This document shows, piece by piece, positions 30,254 to 39,170 of a stretch of 64,000 bases of DNA. Every line of letters begins with the position of its first letter. The first letter of the stretch is position 1. The notes beneath the pieces were generated by a model that saw only the letters and a program-made list of their open reading frames with translations, did no database searches and was not told the origin of the DNA. The DNA comes from Bradyrhizobium sp. KBS0727 (GTDB lineage Bacteria; Pseudomonadota; Alphaproteobacteria; Rhizobiales; Xanthobacteraceae): positions 3,467,501-3,531,500 of the forward strand of contig NZ_CP042176.1 of the NCBI RefSeq assembly GCF_005937885.2, read 5' to 3'. The position numbers and the translations under genes are program-made.

Positions 30254-31789
30254 TCAGTGCATGAATTCCGGCGACGACAGGAACAGCGTATTCCAGTCCT
30301 GTGGCGACACCGCCTGGTCCAGCGCGGCTTGCGTGGTGGCGCTCAGCGTCTGCCGCAGGCTGCCGAAGAACAGCGCGTTCTGAATCAGCGGAAACGCCGG
30401 CTGGTCCGTCGCATTGGGAACATCGGGCTTGAACAGCCCTGATGATCCCGAGCCGATCTGACGGGCGATCTCGAACCGCACCATCATCTGTCCCGGTCCG
30501 TTCCAGGTCGCCGAGGTCAGCGGATAGCCGTCCGGCGTCGGACGGTTGAACAGGCCTTCGGCCAAACGATTCAGCCAGTTCTGGATCGGGTTGGTGTTGA
30601 GAATGACCTTGTCGTCATAGGCCATGCGCACGGCCGACAACACGTACTGGACGCTGTCCTTGAACTTGGTGCCTGACTTCAGCGATGTCGTGAATTCGGG
30701 AGCGTGGACCATGGTCGACAGCACGGCTGCGATGTCGCCGTCGGTCTTCTGAAAGGTCTGTGCCATGCGCTGGACCAGCGGGGCGGGGGGCGTATCGCTG
30801 ACGAAATAGGTCGCGAGCTTCTGCGCGATCCGGGTTGCCGTAGCCGGCTGCCGGCACAGAATGTCGAGTGCCTCGTCGACCTCGGCGAGGCCGCGGCCCT
30901 TGATCGGGTGACCCAAAAACATCTTGTCGCCGTAGTCGTGCCGCGCCGGGTTGAACTCGAACGCGCCTTCGCGGAACAATTGCGGCTGCAGCTCCGGCTT
31001 GAGTTTCGGATCCTCGCCCTTGAGGTCGATGCCGACGCCGGTCAGAATCCGCGCCAGTTCCTCGACGTCGGTTTGGGTGTAGCCGGAGCTGACGCCCATG
31101 GTGTGCAGTTCCATGATCTCGCGCGCATAGTTCTCGTTGAGATGGCCGGCGGCGTTGTCGGCATTGTCGAGATAGCGCAGCATCGCCGGATGACGCAGCG
31201 TCGCCGACAGCAGGTCGCGGAAGCGTCCCATCGCAAACGGCCGGATCGCGCGATCCTCGTAGTCGCCGATCATGACGCGGATGTTGGCCTTGTAGAGATG
31301 CACATTGAAGTGGTTGAACCAGAACCAGACCATCCGTTCCCGCAACTGGTCCGGTGCGTACAGCGCCCGCAGGATGCTGCGCGCCGCCGCCTGCCGACCG
31401 CGATCGTTCATGGCCTGCTGAAAAGCCTGCTGCGCCGCCTTCTTCTGTTCGGGGTCGGAGAGCTGATTGGCCGTGCGGCTTTGCTTGTCGAAGGCATTGG
31501 CGACGTCGAACGGCAACCGGTGCACGTCAGGCATCGCCTCGATCTGCGACTGCACCGATGGCGGCAGCGCCGGCCGTTCCTTCGGGTGCAGTTGCTCGTC
31601 GAGCCAGCGGTCGGTTCCAACAGCCCTAAGATGTTCGGCTGCCGTCGTGGTGACGCCCCATGTCAGCCGGTCCATCAAGGCAAAATCGACTGGCTTCAAT
31701 TCGCCGGCGGCAGCGGATGCCGCCGACAGCGCCAGCGCCGCACCGCATCCGCAAACGGCAATCCGGAATGATCGTTCGGCTCGGCGCAT
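30254..31789 (-). CDS. DUF1800 family protein
   Basis: 511 residues from the ATG at 31789; 49 codons upstream are open but a signal peptide (FRIAVCGCGAALALSAASAAAG) follows this start. DUF1800 signatures are present: DRLTWGVTTTAAEHLRAVGTDRWLDEQL, MVWFWFNHFNVHLYK, HLNENYAREIMELHTMGVSSGYTQ, and FNPARHDYGDKMFLGHPI. It is an exported protein of unknown biochemistry that travels with DUF1501. The two form a two-gene operon. Confidence 0.88.
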   Translation of the reverse strand: MRRAERSFRIAVCGCGAALALSAASAAAGELKPVDFALMDRLTWGVTTTAAEHLRAVGTDRWLDEQLHPKERPALPPSVQSQIEAMPDVHRLPFDVANAFDKQSRTANQLSDPEQKKAAQQAFQQAMNDRGRQAAARSILRALYAPDQLRERMVWFWFNHFNVHLYKANIRVMIGDYEDRAIRPFAMGRFRDLLSATLRHPAMLRYLDNADNAAGHLNENYAREIMELHTMGVSSGYTQTDVEELARILTGVGIDLKGEDPKLKPELQPQLFREGAFEFNPARHDYGDKMFLGHPIKGRGLAEVDEALDILCRQPATATRIAQKLATYFVSDTPPAPLVQRMAQTFQKTDGDIAAVLSTMVHAPEFTTSLKSGTKFKDSVQYVLSAVRMAYDDKVILNTNPIQNWLNRLAEGLFNRPTPDGYPLTSATWNGPGQMMVRFEIARQIGSGSSGLFKPDVPNATDQPAFPLIQNALFFGSLRQTLSATTQAALDQAVSPQDWNTLFLSSPEFMH

Positions 31790-31998
31790 GTCACTGTCCC
31801 GGTAACGGCAGGGCGGCAGTAGAGCGAGTTCCTTCTGAACAAATTCTGAATGGTCGCATCGCAAATCAAACGCAGAACTTGCTGGAAACATGACCTGTTG
31901 GGAAATGTGGTGTGATGACGGCCGGCCGCATTCCATTCACAACGCGTTCAGGACCGGGGCATTAAGAAAACGCCGCTCAACATCCGGGGATCCCGACC

Positions 31999-32346
31999 AT
32001 GAGAATTTTTGCCGCCGCCATCGTCGCCGGTTCGCTCGCGCTCGCGACTGTCGCCACAACGGTTGCGTTGGCCCAAACCACCGGCGCGCCGGCACCCGCC
32101 GGTTCCACCGCGGCAATGCCGCCGGCCGCAGCAGCACCTGCAAGTCCGGCGACCGCTGCGGCGCCTGTGCCGGGCGGAAAAAAGCTCGCTTGCCAGACCG
32201 CGTCGCAGGCGGTGAAGGGGCAGGCCAGGAACGACCAGATGCAGCTCTGCATGATGCAGGCGCGGCTCGATTGCCTCAAACAGGCGATCGATCAGAATAT
32301 CGTCGGGCCGCAGCGCAAGGATTTCATGAAGAGCTGCGTCGAGTAA
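31999..32346 (+). CDS. Small secreted protein with PsiF-like C-terminus
   Basis: 115 residues. A signal peptide (AAAIVAGSLALATVATTVALA) is followed by an Ala/Pro-rich linker. The ~50-residue domain has four cysteines (KLACQTAS, LCMMQARLDC, KDFMKSC). The spacing C...K-G-Q-A-R-N-D...F-M-K-S-C weakly recalls the PsiF repeat. The function is unknown. It ends at the base next to the stop of the converging globin gene. Confidence 0.6.
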   Translation: MRIFAAAIVAGSLALATVATTVALAQTTGAPAPAGSTAAMPPAAAAPASPATAAAPVPGGKKLACQTASQAVKGQARNDQMQLCMMQARLDCLKQAIDQNIVGPQRKDFMKSCVE

Positions 32347-32769
32347 TTACGCCGGTACGGTTTGGGCGACCAGCGCCTCGATCTCGCCGAGCAGGCGACG
32401 CCACGCCGCATCGATCTCGGGCGACCAATCCTCGCCCAGGATTTCGCGCAGCGTCCGGGCGACGATGCCGAAGAAGGCGATGAACAGGTCGCGCGGCGTG
32501 CCGTAGGCGTCGTGCGAGGAGATCTCGCATTCGATCATGCGGAAATGCCCGGTGCGGGCGCCCGCGAAATCCAGGATCGCGTCGATCGTCAGCGCCAGCA
32601 TCGAACCCTTGACGGGTTCGCTGCCCTCGGTCCGGAACATGGTCAGCGTTTCCGGGTGCTCGCGATGCAGACGGTCATAAACCAGCGGCGTGATGTCCTC
32701 GCAGCGCTCGGCGGCAATCTCGAAACTTCGCTCGATCGGATTCGACGCAGGCATGCTTGTTCGGAGCAT
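32347..32769 (-). CDS. Single-domain globin
   Basis: 140 residues; an ATG five codons in (32754) is an alternative start. The globin pattern is visible: Tyr31 as B10 and Phe45 as CD1 in ITPLVYDRLHREHPETLTMF. A candidate proximal histidine is His86 (ISSHDAYGTPRDLF), then the H-helix with LREILGEDWSPEIDAAWRRLLGEI. This matches bacterial haemoglobin/flavohaemoglobin globin domains, without the reductase part. It could bind O2, NO or act as a haem sensor. It is convergent with the preceding gene. Assignment rests on motif reading, not a search. Confidence 0.65.
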   Translation of the reverse strand: MLRTSMPASNPIERSFEIAAERCEDITPLVYDRLHREHPETLTMFRTEGSEPVKGSMLALTIDAILDFAGARTGHFRMIECEISSHDAYGTPRDLFIAFFGIVARTLREILGEDWSPEIDAAWRRLLGEIEALVAQTVPA

Positions 32770-32822
32770 CTCTCGATTTTTTTAAAGCGTCGTCTTCGCT
32801 CGAAAACGTTATCGAAAAAAAA

Positions 32823-32844
32823 GAGCAGGGCGCTAGCCCTGCTC
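32823..32844 (-). terminator. Rho-independent terminator on the minus strand
   Basis: GAGCAGGGC and GCCCTGCTC form a perfect 9-bp stem around a 4-base loop. Read on the minus strand, the stem is followed directly by eight T residues. It must end a minus-strand transcript coming from about 33050, because the globin gene lies downstream of it. Confidence 0.85.
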
Positions 32845-33024
32845 AAAAATTGTGTCGACCCTTAATTTCCTCGAAGATTTGGATTTGATCTTGATGACCG
32901 AGGCGACGCTGCTTGTGCGCGTCAGGGCTCCTCCCGAGACTTGGACCACCAGACTAAGACCTCTCGGCCAGCCTGAGCCCGCACTGTTAGACCATCTCGT
33001 TCGTCTTGTCATCATTTTCAGCAA
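32833..33024 (-). CDS. Possible small basic protein, or a small RNA, ending in the terminator
   Basis: An open frame of up to 63 codons (59 from a second ATG) whose stop codon lies within the terminator hairpin. The C-terminal part is Ser/Lys/Arg-rich (SVASVIKIKSKSSRKLRV). There is no clear ribosome site at the ATGs. An SD-like GGGAGGAG lies inside the frame, before codon CTG of LTRTSS. The tight coupling to a terminator shows a transcript is made here. Whether it is coding or a small RNA cannot be decided by eye. Confidence 0.35.
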   Translation of the reverse strand: MLKMMTRRTRWSNSAGSGWPRGLSLVVQVSGGALTRTSSVASVIKIKSKSSRKLRVDTIFEQG

Positions 33025-33160
33025 CGATTGTTCAAAATTCCAGCAATCTGCGAAATGATTGAGATTTCACCACTATTGGTTGCGGGTCGTCGGCGATACT
33101 TCAAAAAGGCGGTAATTCGGTAGGCTGTTTTCATGGGCGCCGCCGACACCAAAGCGGGCC

Positions 33161-33198
33161 GGTTAATCCCGGGAGGAGGAATTAAAAACCCGGGAACC
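33161..33198 (+). promoter_or_regulatory. Leader hairpin upstream of the copper cluster
   Basis: TCCCGGG (33167-33173) and CCCGGGA (33189-33195) pair perfectly; GGT (33161-33163) and ACC (33196-33198) can extend the stem across a 3-base bulge. The loop exposes GGAGGAGGA, an SD-like stretch with no start codon after it. It lies ~55 bp before the first DUF2946 gene. It may be an RNA control element or a protein site. It does not look like a cobalamin riboswitch (no B12 box). Confidence 0.4.
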
Positions 33199-33253
33199 TG
33201 ATCTCGACTTCGGACTCCCTAGGTGATTAGGTTCTGCTTCGGATGGGCTGGTG

Positions 33254-33622
33254 ATGCGCGCACGGCTGAAGAATTTTCTGCCAATCGTTCTATTGGCGCT
33301 GGTGGTGCAGATTTTCGCACCGATCGGTGCTTGCTGGGCTGCCAGCATCGCCGCGTCCGATCCGCTTGCCGCCGCCGTAATCTGCCACGGCAATGGCGCT
33401 GCCCCGAGCGGGCAGTCCGACCAGACCGGCCATCGCGCCCACGACGGGTGCTGTTCGGTTTGCAGTGTCTTGCAGACCGGGGCGCCGGTCGATGTGCCGC
33501 AAATCGCGGCAGCGATCACTTTTGCTCCCCTGGCCGCGCATGTGGTCTGGACCGAGTTTACGCCCGCGCGGTTTGCTTCCCGGGCCGGCTCGCATGCGCA
33601 GGCGCGCGCGCCCCCCTGTTGA
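33254..33622 (+). CDS. DUF2946 family protein, copy 1
   Basis: 122 residues from the ATG at 33254. An N-terminal signal/anchor (LPIVLLALVVQIFAPIGACWA) is followed by a short exported domain with CHGNG and the metal-site-like GHRAHDGCCSVCSV. DUF2946 proteins are small, found near copper resistance genes and TonB receptors. Their biochemistry is unproven, but Cys/His clusters suggest metal binding. A near-identical gene is at 36158. It begins the copper cluster. Confidence 0.82.
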   Translation: MRARLKNFLPIVLLALVVQIFAPIGACWAASIAASDPLAAAVICHGNGAAPSGQSDQTGHRAHDGCCSVCSVLQTGAPVDVPQIAAAITFAPLAAHVVWTEFTPARFASRAGSHAQARAPPC

Positions 33623-33685
33623 CGTGAACCTGCCGGCCGATAGGCCGTTCCGATGCGTTCACGCCTCAGATTGCGGAGAATTCTC

Positions 33686-34684
33686 ATGTTTATGCGCTTC
33701 CTGCGCGCGGGCCTGCCCGGGCTCGTGGTTGCACTCGTTCCAGTTGGGGAAGGTGTTGCTCACGAAATCGTCGGCAATCGTTTTTTTCCGGCGACGCTTG
33801 AAATCGACGATCCCGGCGTCAACGACGAATTGTCCATCCCCACCGTCTCGTCTTTCAAGACCGGCGACGATCCTTCCTTCCGGCAACGCGATATCTCGGG
33901 GGAGTTCTCAAAGCGCATTACCGAGGCGTTCGCAGTTTCGTTCGGCGTCACGCACAGCCATCTCAGCGCGCCAAGCGGGCCGACCGGGATGGGAGCGGAC
34001 GGATTTCAAAATCTGGAGACGACCTTCAAATACCGCCTGTTCAAGGACCCGGTGCACGAGTTCGTCATGTCGGTCGGCCTCAACGTCGAATGGGGCAGGA
34101 CCGGCGCGCAACGCGTGGGCGCGGAACAGTTCAACACCTACACGCCGACCCTGTATTTCGGCAAAGGGTTCGGCGATCTTCCGGACACACTGTCGTGGAT
34201 ACGGCCGGTAGCCGTCACCGGTCAGGTCGGCTACGCGATTCCGGGCAGAAATTCGACCACGACCTTTGGAATCGACCCCGACAGCGGGGATCCAACCGTA
34301 GATACCGAATTTCATCCGCGCGTGCTGAATTGGGGTGGGACGATCCAGTACAGCATGCCCTATCTGAAATCGGCCGTGATCGATCTCGGCCTGCCGGATT
34401 TTCTCAACCGCTTCATTCCGCTGGTTGAAGCAACCATGCAAACCCCCGTCTCGAATACGTTTACGTCCGGCACGTTGACGACGGGCACCATCAACCCGGG
34501 CTTCCTCTGGATCGGAAGCGGTTTTCAGATCGGTGTCGAGGCGCTGATACCCATCAACCGGCAGAGCGGCACCAATGTAGGCGTCATCGGCCAATTGCAC
34601 TTCTATCTCGATGACCTCGATCCACGCGGGATCGGCAGGCCGATATTCGGCAACGCCGTGTCGCCTTCCTTGGTTCGAAATTGA
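33686..34684 (+). CDS. Putative outer-membrane protein of the copper cluster
   Basis: 332 residues from the ATG at 33686, with GGAGAA six bases upstream. It has a signal peptide (FLRAGLPGLVVALVPVGEGVA), and mature protein starts HEIVGNRFFPATLEIDDPG. The rest alternates strand-like segments (FAVSFGVTHSHL, TTFKYRLFKD, VMSVGLNVEWG, FLWIGSGFQIGVEALIPI), like a beta-barrel of the 'transporter'/MetA-like type. No exact family is assigned. Its place between DUF2946 and copC suggests metal uptake or efflux across the outer membrane. Confidence 0.65.
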   Translation: MFMRFLRAGLPGLVVALVPVGEGVAHEIVGNRFFPATLEIDDPGVNDELSIPTVSSFKTGDDPSFRQRDISGEFSKRITEAFAVSFGVTHSHLSAPSGPTGMGADGFQNLETTFKYRLFKDPVHEFVMSVGLNVEWGRTGAQRVGAEQFNTYTPTLYFGKGFGDLPDTLSWIRPVAVTGQVGYAIPGRNSTTTFGIDPDSGDPTVDTEFHPRVLNWGGTIQYSMPYLKSAVIDLGLPDFLNRFIPLVEATMQTPVSNTFTSGTLTTGTINPGFLWIGSGFQIGVEALIPINRQSGTNVGVIGQLHFYLDDLDPRGIGRPIFGNAVSPSLVRN

Positions 34685-34704
34685 CGATGAAACAGGAACC
34701 CGCC

Positions 34705-35079
34705 ATGCCCATAAAATCGACAACGCGTCGCGCGATGCTCGCCGCGATCACCCCAATGCTGCTTCTGCTGGCAACGAACAATGCCACCGCACATGCGCTT
34801 CTCGATCGCGCCGAACCGCGCGTTGGTAACACCGTTGCGACGGCGCCGAGCGAGGTGACGCTCTGGTTCACCCAAAAACTTGAGGCTTCATTCAGTTCCG
34901 TCACCGTGACCAACGCCGCGGGAAAACGGGTTGATACCGGCAAGCCCCGCGTCAGCGGCAACCAGATGTCGATTTCGCTGACAGCGGGGGGCACCGGGAC
35001 CTATCGTGTCATCTGGCGCGTGCTCTCGGTGGACGCGCACCGGACCGACGGCAGTTACTCGTTCCGGGTCGGCCAGTAG
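34705..35079 (+). CDS. copC: CopC-domain periplasmic copper-binding protein
   Basis: 124 residues from the ATG at 34705 (AGGAA ribosome site); upstream ATG 34687 and TTG 34681 are less likely. The signal peptide ends at ATA before His30. The mature protein begins HALLDRAEPRVG, and an N-terminal histidine is a Cu(II) ligand in this family. The fold signature VTLWFTQKLEASFSSVTV and the second site VDAHRTDGSYSFRVG are present. Methionine-rich Cu(I) sites are absent, so it is the Cu(II)-only type. It precedes copD by 16 bp. Confidence 0.88.
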   Translation: MPIKSTTRRAMLAAITPMLLLLATNNATAHALLDRAEPRVGNTVATAPSEVTLWFTQKLEASFSSVTVTNAAGKRVDTGKPRVSGNQMSISLTAGGTGTYRVIWRVLSVDAHRTDGSYSFRVGQ

Positions 35080-35095
35080 AGCCGCGGGCAAACCA

Positions 35096-36055
35096 ATGGA
35101 TGGGCTGGGCGCGGAGATCGACGATCCCCTGGTTGTGATTCGTGCGCTGCACTTCGCGGTGACCGCGATGACAACGGGGATTTTGGTTTTCCGCGCGATG
35201 GCAGTCGACACGGCCTTTTGCCTGCAGACGCCGTCCGGGCCGAGGGTCAGGGTGCAACTCCTGCGCCTGGCCCGGATCGGTCTTGCGCTATCGGTGGCCT
35301 CGGGCCTGATTTGGCTGCCGCTGGTGGCGGCCAGCATGAGCGGTCTTTCGCTTGAGGACGCCGCGACCTCCGAGGTTATGCTGGCCGTGTTGAACCAGAC
35401 GCAATTCGGGCAGGTCGCGGAAATCCGCTTTGCACTGGCGATCATTCTGGCCGGCTGTCTGAGGTATGACCGGGTTCCGTCGGCGCGCTGGCTTGGGTTG
35501 GCGATGTCCCTATGCCTGACTGCGGCCATCGCGTGGACCGGACATGCGGGATCGACCGCCGGCTCCATGGGGATTGTGCATTTGGCAGCCGATACCCTCC
35601 ATCTGGGCGCCGCAGCCATCTGGATCGGGGGCCTTGTTTCGCTGGTGGTGCTGTTATCGGCGAGCACGCAGGACCGCACGGTCGCAAGCGCTTCGTTTGC
35701 GTCTGAGGCCACCCGGCGTTTTTCAACCCTCGGCGTCGCGGCTGTCCTGGCGATATTCGTGACGGGTTTCGTCGACTCGTGGATTTTGGTCGGCTCTCTT
35801 CACGCCTTGACCGCTACCGGCTACGGGAAGCTGCTGTTGCTGAAGATCGCGCTGTTTGTTGCCATGCTTTCGGTTGCGGCGGTAAATCGGTTTTGGTGGA
35901 CGCCCCGGCTCGCCTTGCCGCTATCGCCTGCGACCGAGGGCGATGCGCGTCGCAAACTTGCACGCAACAGCGTGATCGAGATCGCTCTGGCGTTGATGAT
36001 TTTTACGATTGTCGGGGTACTGGGTACGCTGCATCCCGCAATCCATTCTTCGTAG
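35096..36055 (+). CDS. copD: CopD-family copper homeostasis membrane protein
   Basis: 319 residues from the ATG at 35096. About eight membrane helices are visible. The conserved CopD parts are VIRALHFAVTAMTTG, WTGHAGS, HLAADTLHLGAAAIWIGGLVSL and GYGKLLLLKIALFVAML. Membrane histidines in these segments fit copper transfer from CopC into or across the inner membrane. Together with copC it makes a classic CopCD pair. Confidence 0.88.
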   Translation: MDGLGAEIDDPLVVIRALHFAVTAMTTGILVFRAMAVDTAFCLQTPSGPRVRVQLLRLARIGLALSVASGLIWLPLVAASMSGLSLEDAATSEVMLAVLNQTQFGQVAEIRFALAIILAGCLRYDRVPSARWLGLAMSLCLTAAIAWTGHAGSTAGSMGIVHLAADTLHLGAAAIWIGGLVSLVVLLSASTQDRTVASASFASEATRRFSTLGVAAVLAIFVTGFVDSWILVGSLHALTATGYGKLLLLKIALFVAMLSVAAVNRFWWTPRLALPLSPATEGDARRKLARNSVIEIALALMIFTIVGVLGTLHPAIHSS

Positions 36056-36157
36056 GTACTGAGATTTGTTGGCGCTGAGGAATGAGAGAGATAGCTCGGC
36101 CTCGATCTGGACTGGGAGCTTGCGCGGTGATTGGGTGGGGATCGGAATAGGTTTGTG

Positions 36158-36532
36158 ATGCGCAAGCGGCTGAAGAATTTTCTGCCAATCGCTCTATTGG
36201 CGCTGGTGGTGCAGATTTTCGCACCGATCGGCGCTTGCTGGGCTGCCAGCATCGCCGCGTCCGATCCGCTTGCCGCCGCCGTGATCTGCCACGGCAATGG
36301 CGCTGCCCCGAACGGGCAGTCCGACCAGACCGGCCATCGCGCCCACGACGGGTGCTGTTCAGTTTGCAGCGTGCTGCAGACCGGCGCGCCGGTCGATGTG
36401 CCGCAAATCGCGGCAGCGATCACTTTTGCCCCCCCGGCCGCGCATGTGGTCTGGACCGAGTTCACGCCCACGCGGTTTGCTTCCCGCGCCGGCTCGCATG
36501 CGCAGGCGCGCGCCCCCCCGATCGTTTCCTGA
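36158..36532 (+). CDS. DUF2946 family protein, copy 2
   Basis: 124 residues. It differs from the copy at 33254 at few positions (for example MRKRLKNFLPIALL against MRARLKNFLPIVLL), and the ends diverge after ARAPP. It keeps GHRAHDGCCSVCSV. The coding DNA is about 95% identical by eye, and resemblance continues weakly into the leader. It precedes the TonB receptor by 84 bp, so each half of the copper cluster is headed by a DUF2946 gene. Confidence 0.82.
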   Translation: MRKRLKNFLPIALLALVVQIFAPIGACWAASIAASDPLAAAVICHGNGAAPNGQSDQTGHRAHDGCCSVCSVLQTGAPVDVPQIAAAITFAPPAAHVVWTEFTPTRFASRAGSHAQARAPPIVS

Positions 36533-36616
36533 CGACCTCGCGACCGGAGCGATCTTTCGCGCCGGTCAATGCCATTGAGTGGGCCGGCTTAACTGCGCCG
36601 GTGTCAGGACAATTCC

Positions 36617-39121
36617 ATGTTTCGTTATCATGCCCTCGCCGGTGTGAGCGCGATTGCAATTCAGGCGGCGCTGCTGGCGTCCGCCGGCGTTGCACGTGCG
36701 CAAAGCGGTGACGCCAAAGTGTTGCCGCCCGTCACGGTCGACGCGCCGCGGACGCAGGCCCGGCGCGCCGTCGTTAATCCCGCCACGCGCGCTGCGACCC
36801 GACGGCCGTCGCAGGCAGTTGCGGCACCGGAGCGGCAGCGGCCGGTGGTCGTCGTCGATACCACGGGCGCCGGCGCCAATGCGTCGCTGGGGCCGCCGGC
36901 CGCGGTCGCGCGGTTTCAGCTTCCGCAACAGTCCTACAGCGTCACCGCCAAGCAGATCGATGAAACCATCAATCTCAAGGACCCTGAGGATGCCGTCAAA
37001 TACATGCCGAGCCTGTTCGTGCGGAAACGCAACGACGGCGACAACCAGGCGGTGCTGGCAACCCGGAGCTGGGGCCTCAATTCGAGTGCGCGCACGCTGA
37101 TCTACTACGATGATCTCCTGATTTCCGCGCTGATCGGCAACAACAATTCCGGCGCCTCGCCGAAGTGGAACCTGATCTCGCCGGAAGCGATCGGCCGCGT
37201 CGATTTCCTCAACGGGCCGTTCGCGGCTGCCTATCCCGGCAATTCGATCGGTGGGGTGCTGCTGATCACCTCGAAGATGCCGGACAAGCCGTTAGCGGTC
37301 GCCAAGGAGACGGTGTCGGTCATGCCGTGGAACCAATACGGCACCAAGGACACCTATGTGACCAGCCAGACCAGCGCGGCGGCGGGCGACCGCAAGGGGC
37401 CGCTATCGTGGCTCGTCAGCGCCAACTATCTCGATTCCTATCAGCAACCGTTGACCTACACGACCAACGGTACGATTCCGGCAGGGACCAGCGGAACGTT
37501 TCCGGCGCTGAACAAACAGGGGATCCCTGCAAACGTGGTCGGCACCGGCACGCTCGCCCATTCCCAGCAGACCTCAGCCAATCTGCGGCTGGCCTACGAT
37601 GTCTCGCCGCTGGTGCAGGCGACGTATTCGCTGGGGGTCTGGAATAACCACCAGACGTCGGACCCGCAGACCTATCTGCGATCGACGGCGACGGGTGCGC
37701 CGACCTTTGCCGGCATCGTGGGCTTTGCCGGCAGCAAATACACTTGGGACCAGACCCATCTCAGCAACGCCGTTTCGCTCAAGAGCGACACCAAGGGTGT
37801 GTTCGATTTCGACCTGTCGGCGTCGACCTACAATTATTTGCAAGACATCATGCTCAACCCGTTCACGGTCGCCCCAGCGGGCGTTGGCTATTCGCTGAAC
37901 GGCAAGATCACGCGCAACGACGGCACCAACTGGCAGAACGCCGACGCCAAGGGCATCTGGCGGCCGTTCGGCGTCGATGGTCCGCACCAGGTCAGCTTCG
38001 GCGTCCATGGTGACCGCTATCGTTTCGAAAATCCGGTCTACCTGTCGTCGGTCTGGTACGCGACATCCTCGACCGGCACCGGCCAAATATTCTCCACCGG
38101 GGTCGGCGAAACTCGCACCGGCGCACTGTGGGTGCAGGACGCCTGGAAAATCGCTCCCAATTTGAAACTGACATTGGGCGGGCGGCTGGAGGACTGGCGG
38201 GCGCTCGATGGTTTCAACATCAACCCCAACACCGCGGCGGGCACCGGGACGCCGGCTGTGCCGATTCCCCAGTTGACGCTGGTACCCAAAAATCAACCGG
38301 AACTGAGTTCGACGAACTTCTCGCCAAAGGCATCGCTCTCGTTCGATCCGAACAAGGATTGGAATGTCACCGCGAGCTTCGGCGAGGCCTATCGCTATCC
38401 GACCGTCACCGAACTCTATCAGAACGTCACGGTTGGCGGCGTCGCGACCTTCGCCAATCCGTTTCTGGCACCAGAGCACGATTTCACAGGCGAATTGAAC
38501 GTCGAGCGCAAATGGAGTGACGGGCGGGTCCGGCTGACGTTGTTCAAGGAAAAAACCTACGACGCGATCATCTCGCAGACCAACCTCGTGACCAATCCGA
38601 TGACGCAGGCGCAGACGCCAACCACCACAATCAGCAATGTCGATGCGATCCGGATGCAGGGCGTCGAACTGTCGGCCGAAAAGGACAATGTCGGGATCAA
38701 GGGACTGCAACTGTTCGGCAGCGTTACCTATGTCGATTCACGGATCCTGTCCGACCCGAGCTGGGCCGGCCTCGATCCCCTGACGAACAAGCCGACGACG
38801 GTGGTCGGCAAACGGGTTCCGTTCGTTCCGGACTGGCGGTCCAAGTTCGGGGTGACTTACCGGCCGAATGAAAGCTGGGCCTATACGGTCGCGGCGCGCT
38901 ACAGCGGCAAGCAGTATTCGACGCTCGATAACACCGACAGGATTCCCCACGTCTACGGCGCCTTCGACAACTTCTTTGTGGTGGACATGAAGGTCCACTA
39001 CAATGCGACGAAGAATTTCGCCTTCGATTTCGGGATCGATAATCTCTTCAATCAGCAGTACTTCCTGTTCCACCCGTTCCCGGGCAGGACGTTCGTTCTC
39101 GCCGGGAAATACACGTTCTAG
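36617..39121 (+). CDS. TonB-dependent outer-membrane receptor
   Basis: 834 residues. Signal peptide (AIAIQAALLASAGVARA), a TonB-box-like stretch KVLPPVTVDAPR, then the plug domain from about residue 100 (SYSVTAKQIDE, DAVKYMPSLFVRKRNDGDNQ, GRVDFLNGPFAAAYPGNSIG). The 22-strand barrel follows and ends with GRTFVLAGKYTF, a terminal Phe. Such receptors import metal chelates or cobalamin using the proton force. The neighbours (DUF2946, PCuAC, YcnI, CopCD) point to copper, but this is inference. Confidence 0.9.
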   Translation: MFRYHALAGVSAIAIQAALLASAGVARAQSGDAKVLPPVTVDAPRTQARRAVVNPATRAATRRPSQAVAAPERQRPVVVVDTTGAGANASLGPPAAVARFQLPQQSYSVTAKQIDETINLKDPEDAVKYMPSLFVRKRNDGDNQAVLATRSWGLNSSARTLIYYDDLLISALIGNNNSGASPKWNLISPEAIGRVDFLNGPFAAAYPGNSIGGVLLITSKMPDKPLAVAKETVSVMPWNQYGTKDTYVTSQTSAAAGDRKGPLSWLVSANYLDSYQQPLTYTTNGTIPAGTSGTFPALNKQGIPANVVGTGTLAHSQQTSANLRLAYDVSPLVQATYSLGVWNNHQTSDPQTYLRSTATGAPTFAGIVGFAGSKYTWDQTHLSNAVSLKSDTKGVFDFDLSASTYNYLQDIMLNPFTVAPAGVGYSLNGKITRNDGTNWQNADAKGIWRPFGVDGPHQVSFGVHGDRYRFENPVYLSSVWYATSSTGTGQIFSTGVGETRTGALWVQDAWKIAPNLKLTLGGRLEDWRALDGFNINPNTAAGTGTPAVPIPQLTLVPKNQPELSSTNFSPKASLSFDPNKDWNVTASFGEAYRYPTVTELYQNVTVGGVATFANPFLAPEHDFTGELNVERKWSDGRVRLTLFKEKTYDAIISQTNLVTNPMTQAQTPTTTISNVDAIRMQGVELSAEKDNVGIKGLQLFGSVTYVDSRILSDPSWAGLDPLTNKPTTVVGKRVPFVPDWRSKFGVTYRPNESWAYTVAARYSGKQYSTLDNTDRIPHVYGAFDNFFVVDMKVHYNATKNFAFDFGIDNLFNQQYFLFHPFPGRTFVLAGKYTF

Positions 39122-39170
39122 TATTTAATCTGCCGTCCGACGCCACCAACAAGAAACCTAAGGAAACTCG

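Larger units (their letters stand above)
32770..33253. other. Intergenic region with a terminator, a possible small gene and a leader hairpin
   Basis: Nearly 490 bp between the globin and the first DUF2946 gene. On the minus strand it holds a strong intrinsic terminator (32823-32844) and a short frame ending inside it. On the plus strand the right part (33161-33198) folds into a GC-rich hairpin just before the copper cluster. These are listed separately. Confidence 0.65.

Noticed and set aside
33090..33250. Cobalamin riboswitch before the copper cluster
   Set aside because: No B12-box-like GCCACTG and no conserved core; only a simple hairpin is visible.
36617..39121. TonB receptor as a specific siderophore or B12 receptor
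   Set aside because: No ligand-specific motif can be read; gene context favours copper but does not prove it.
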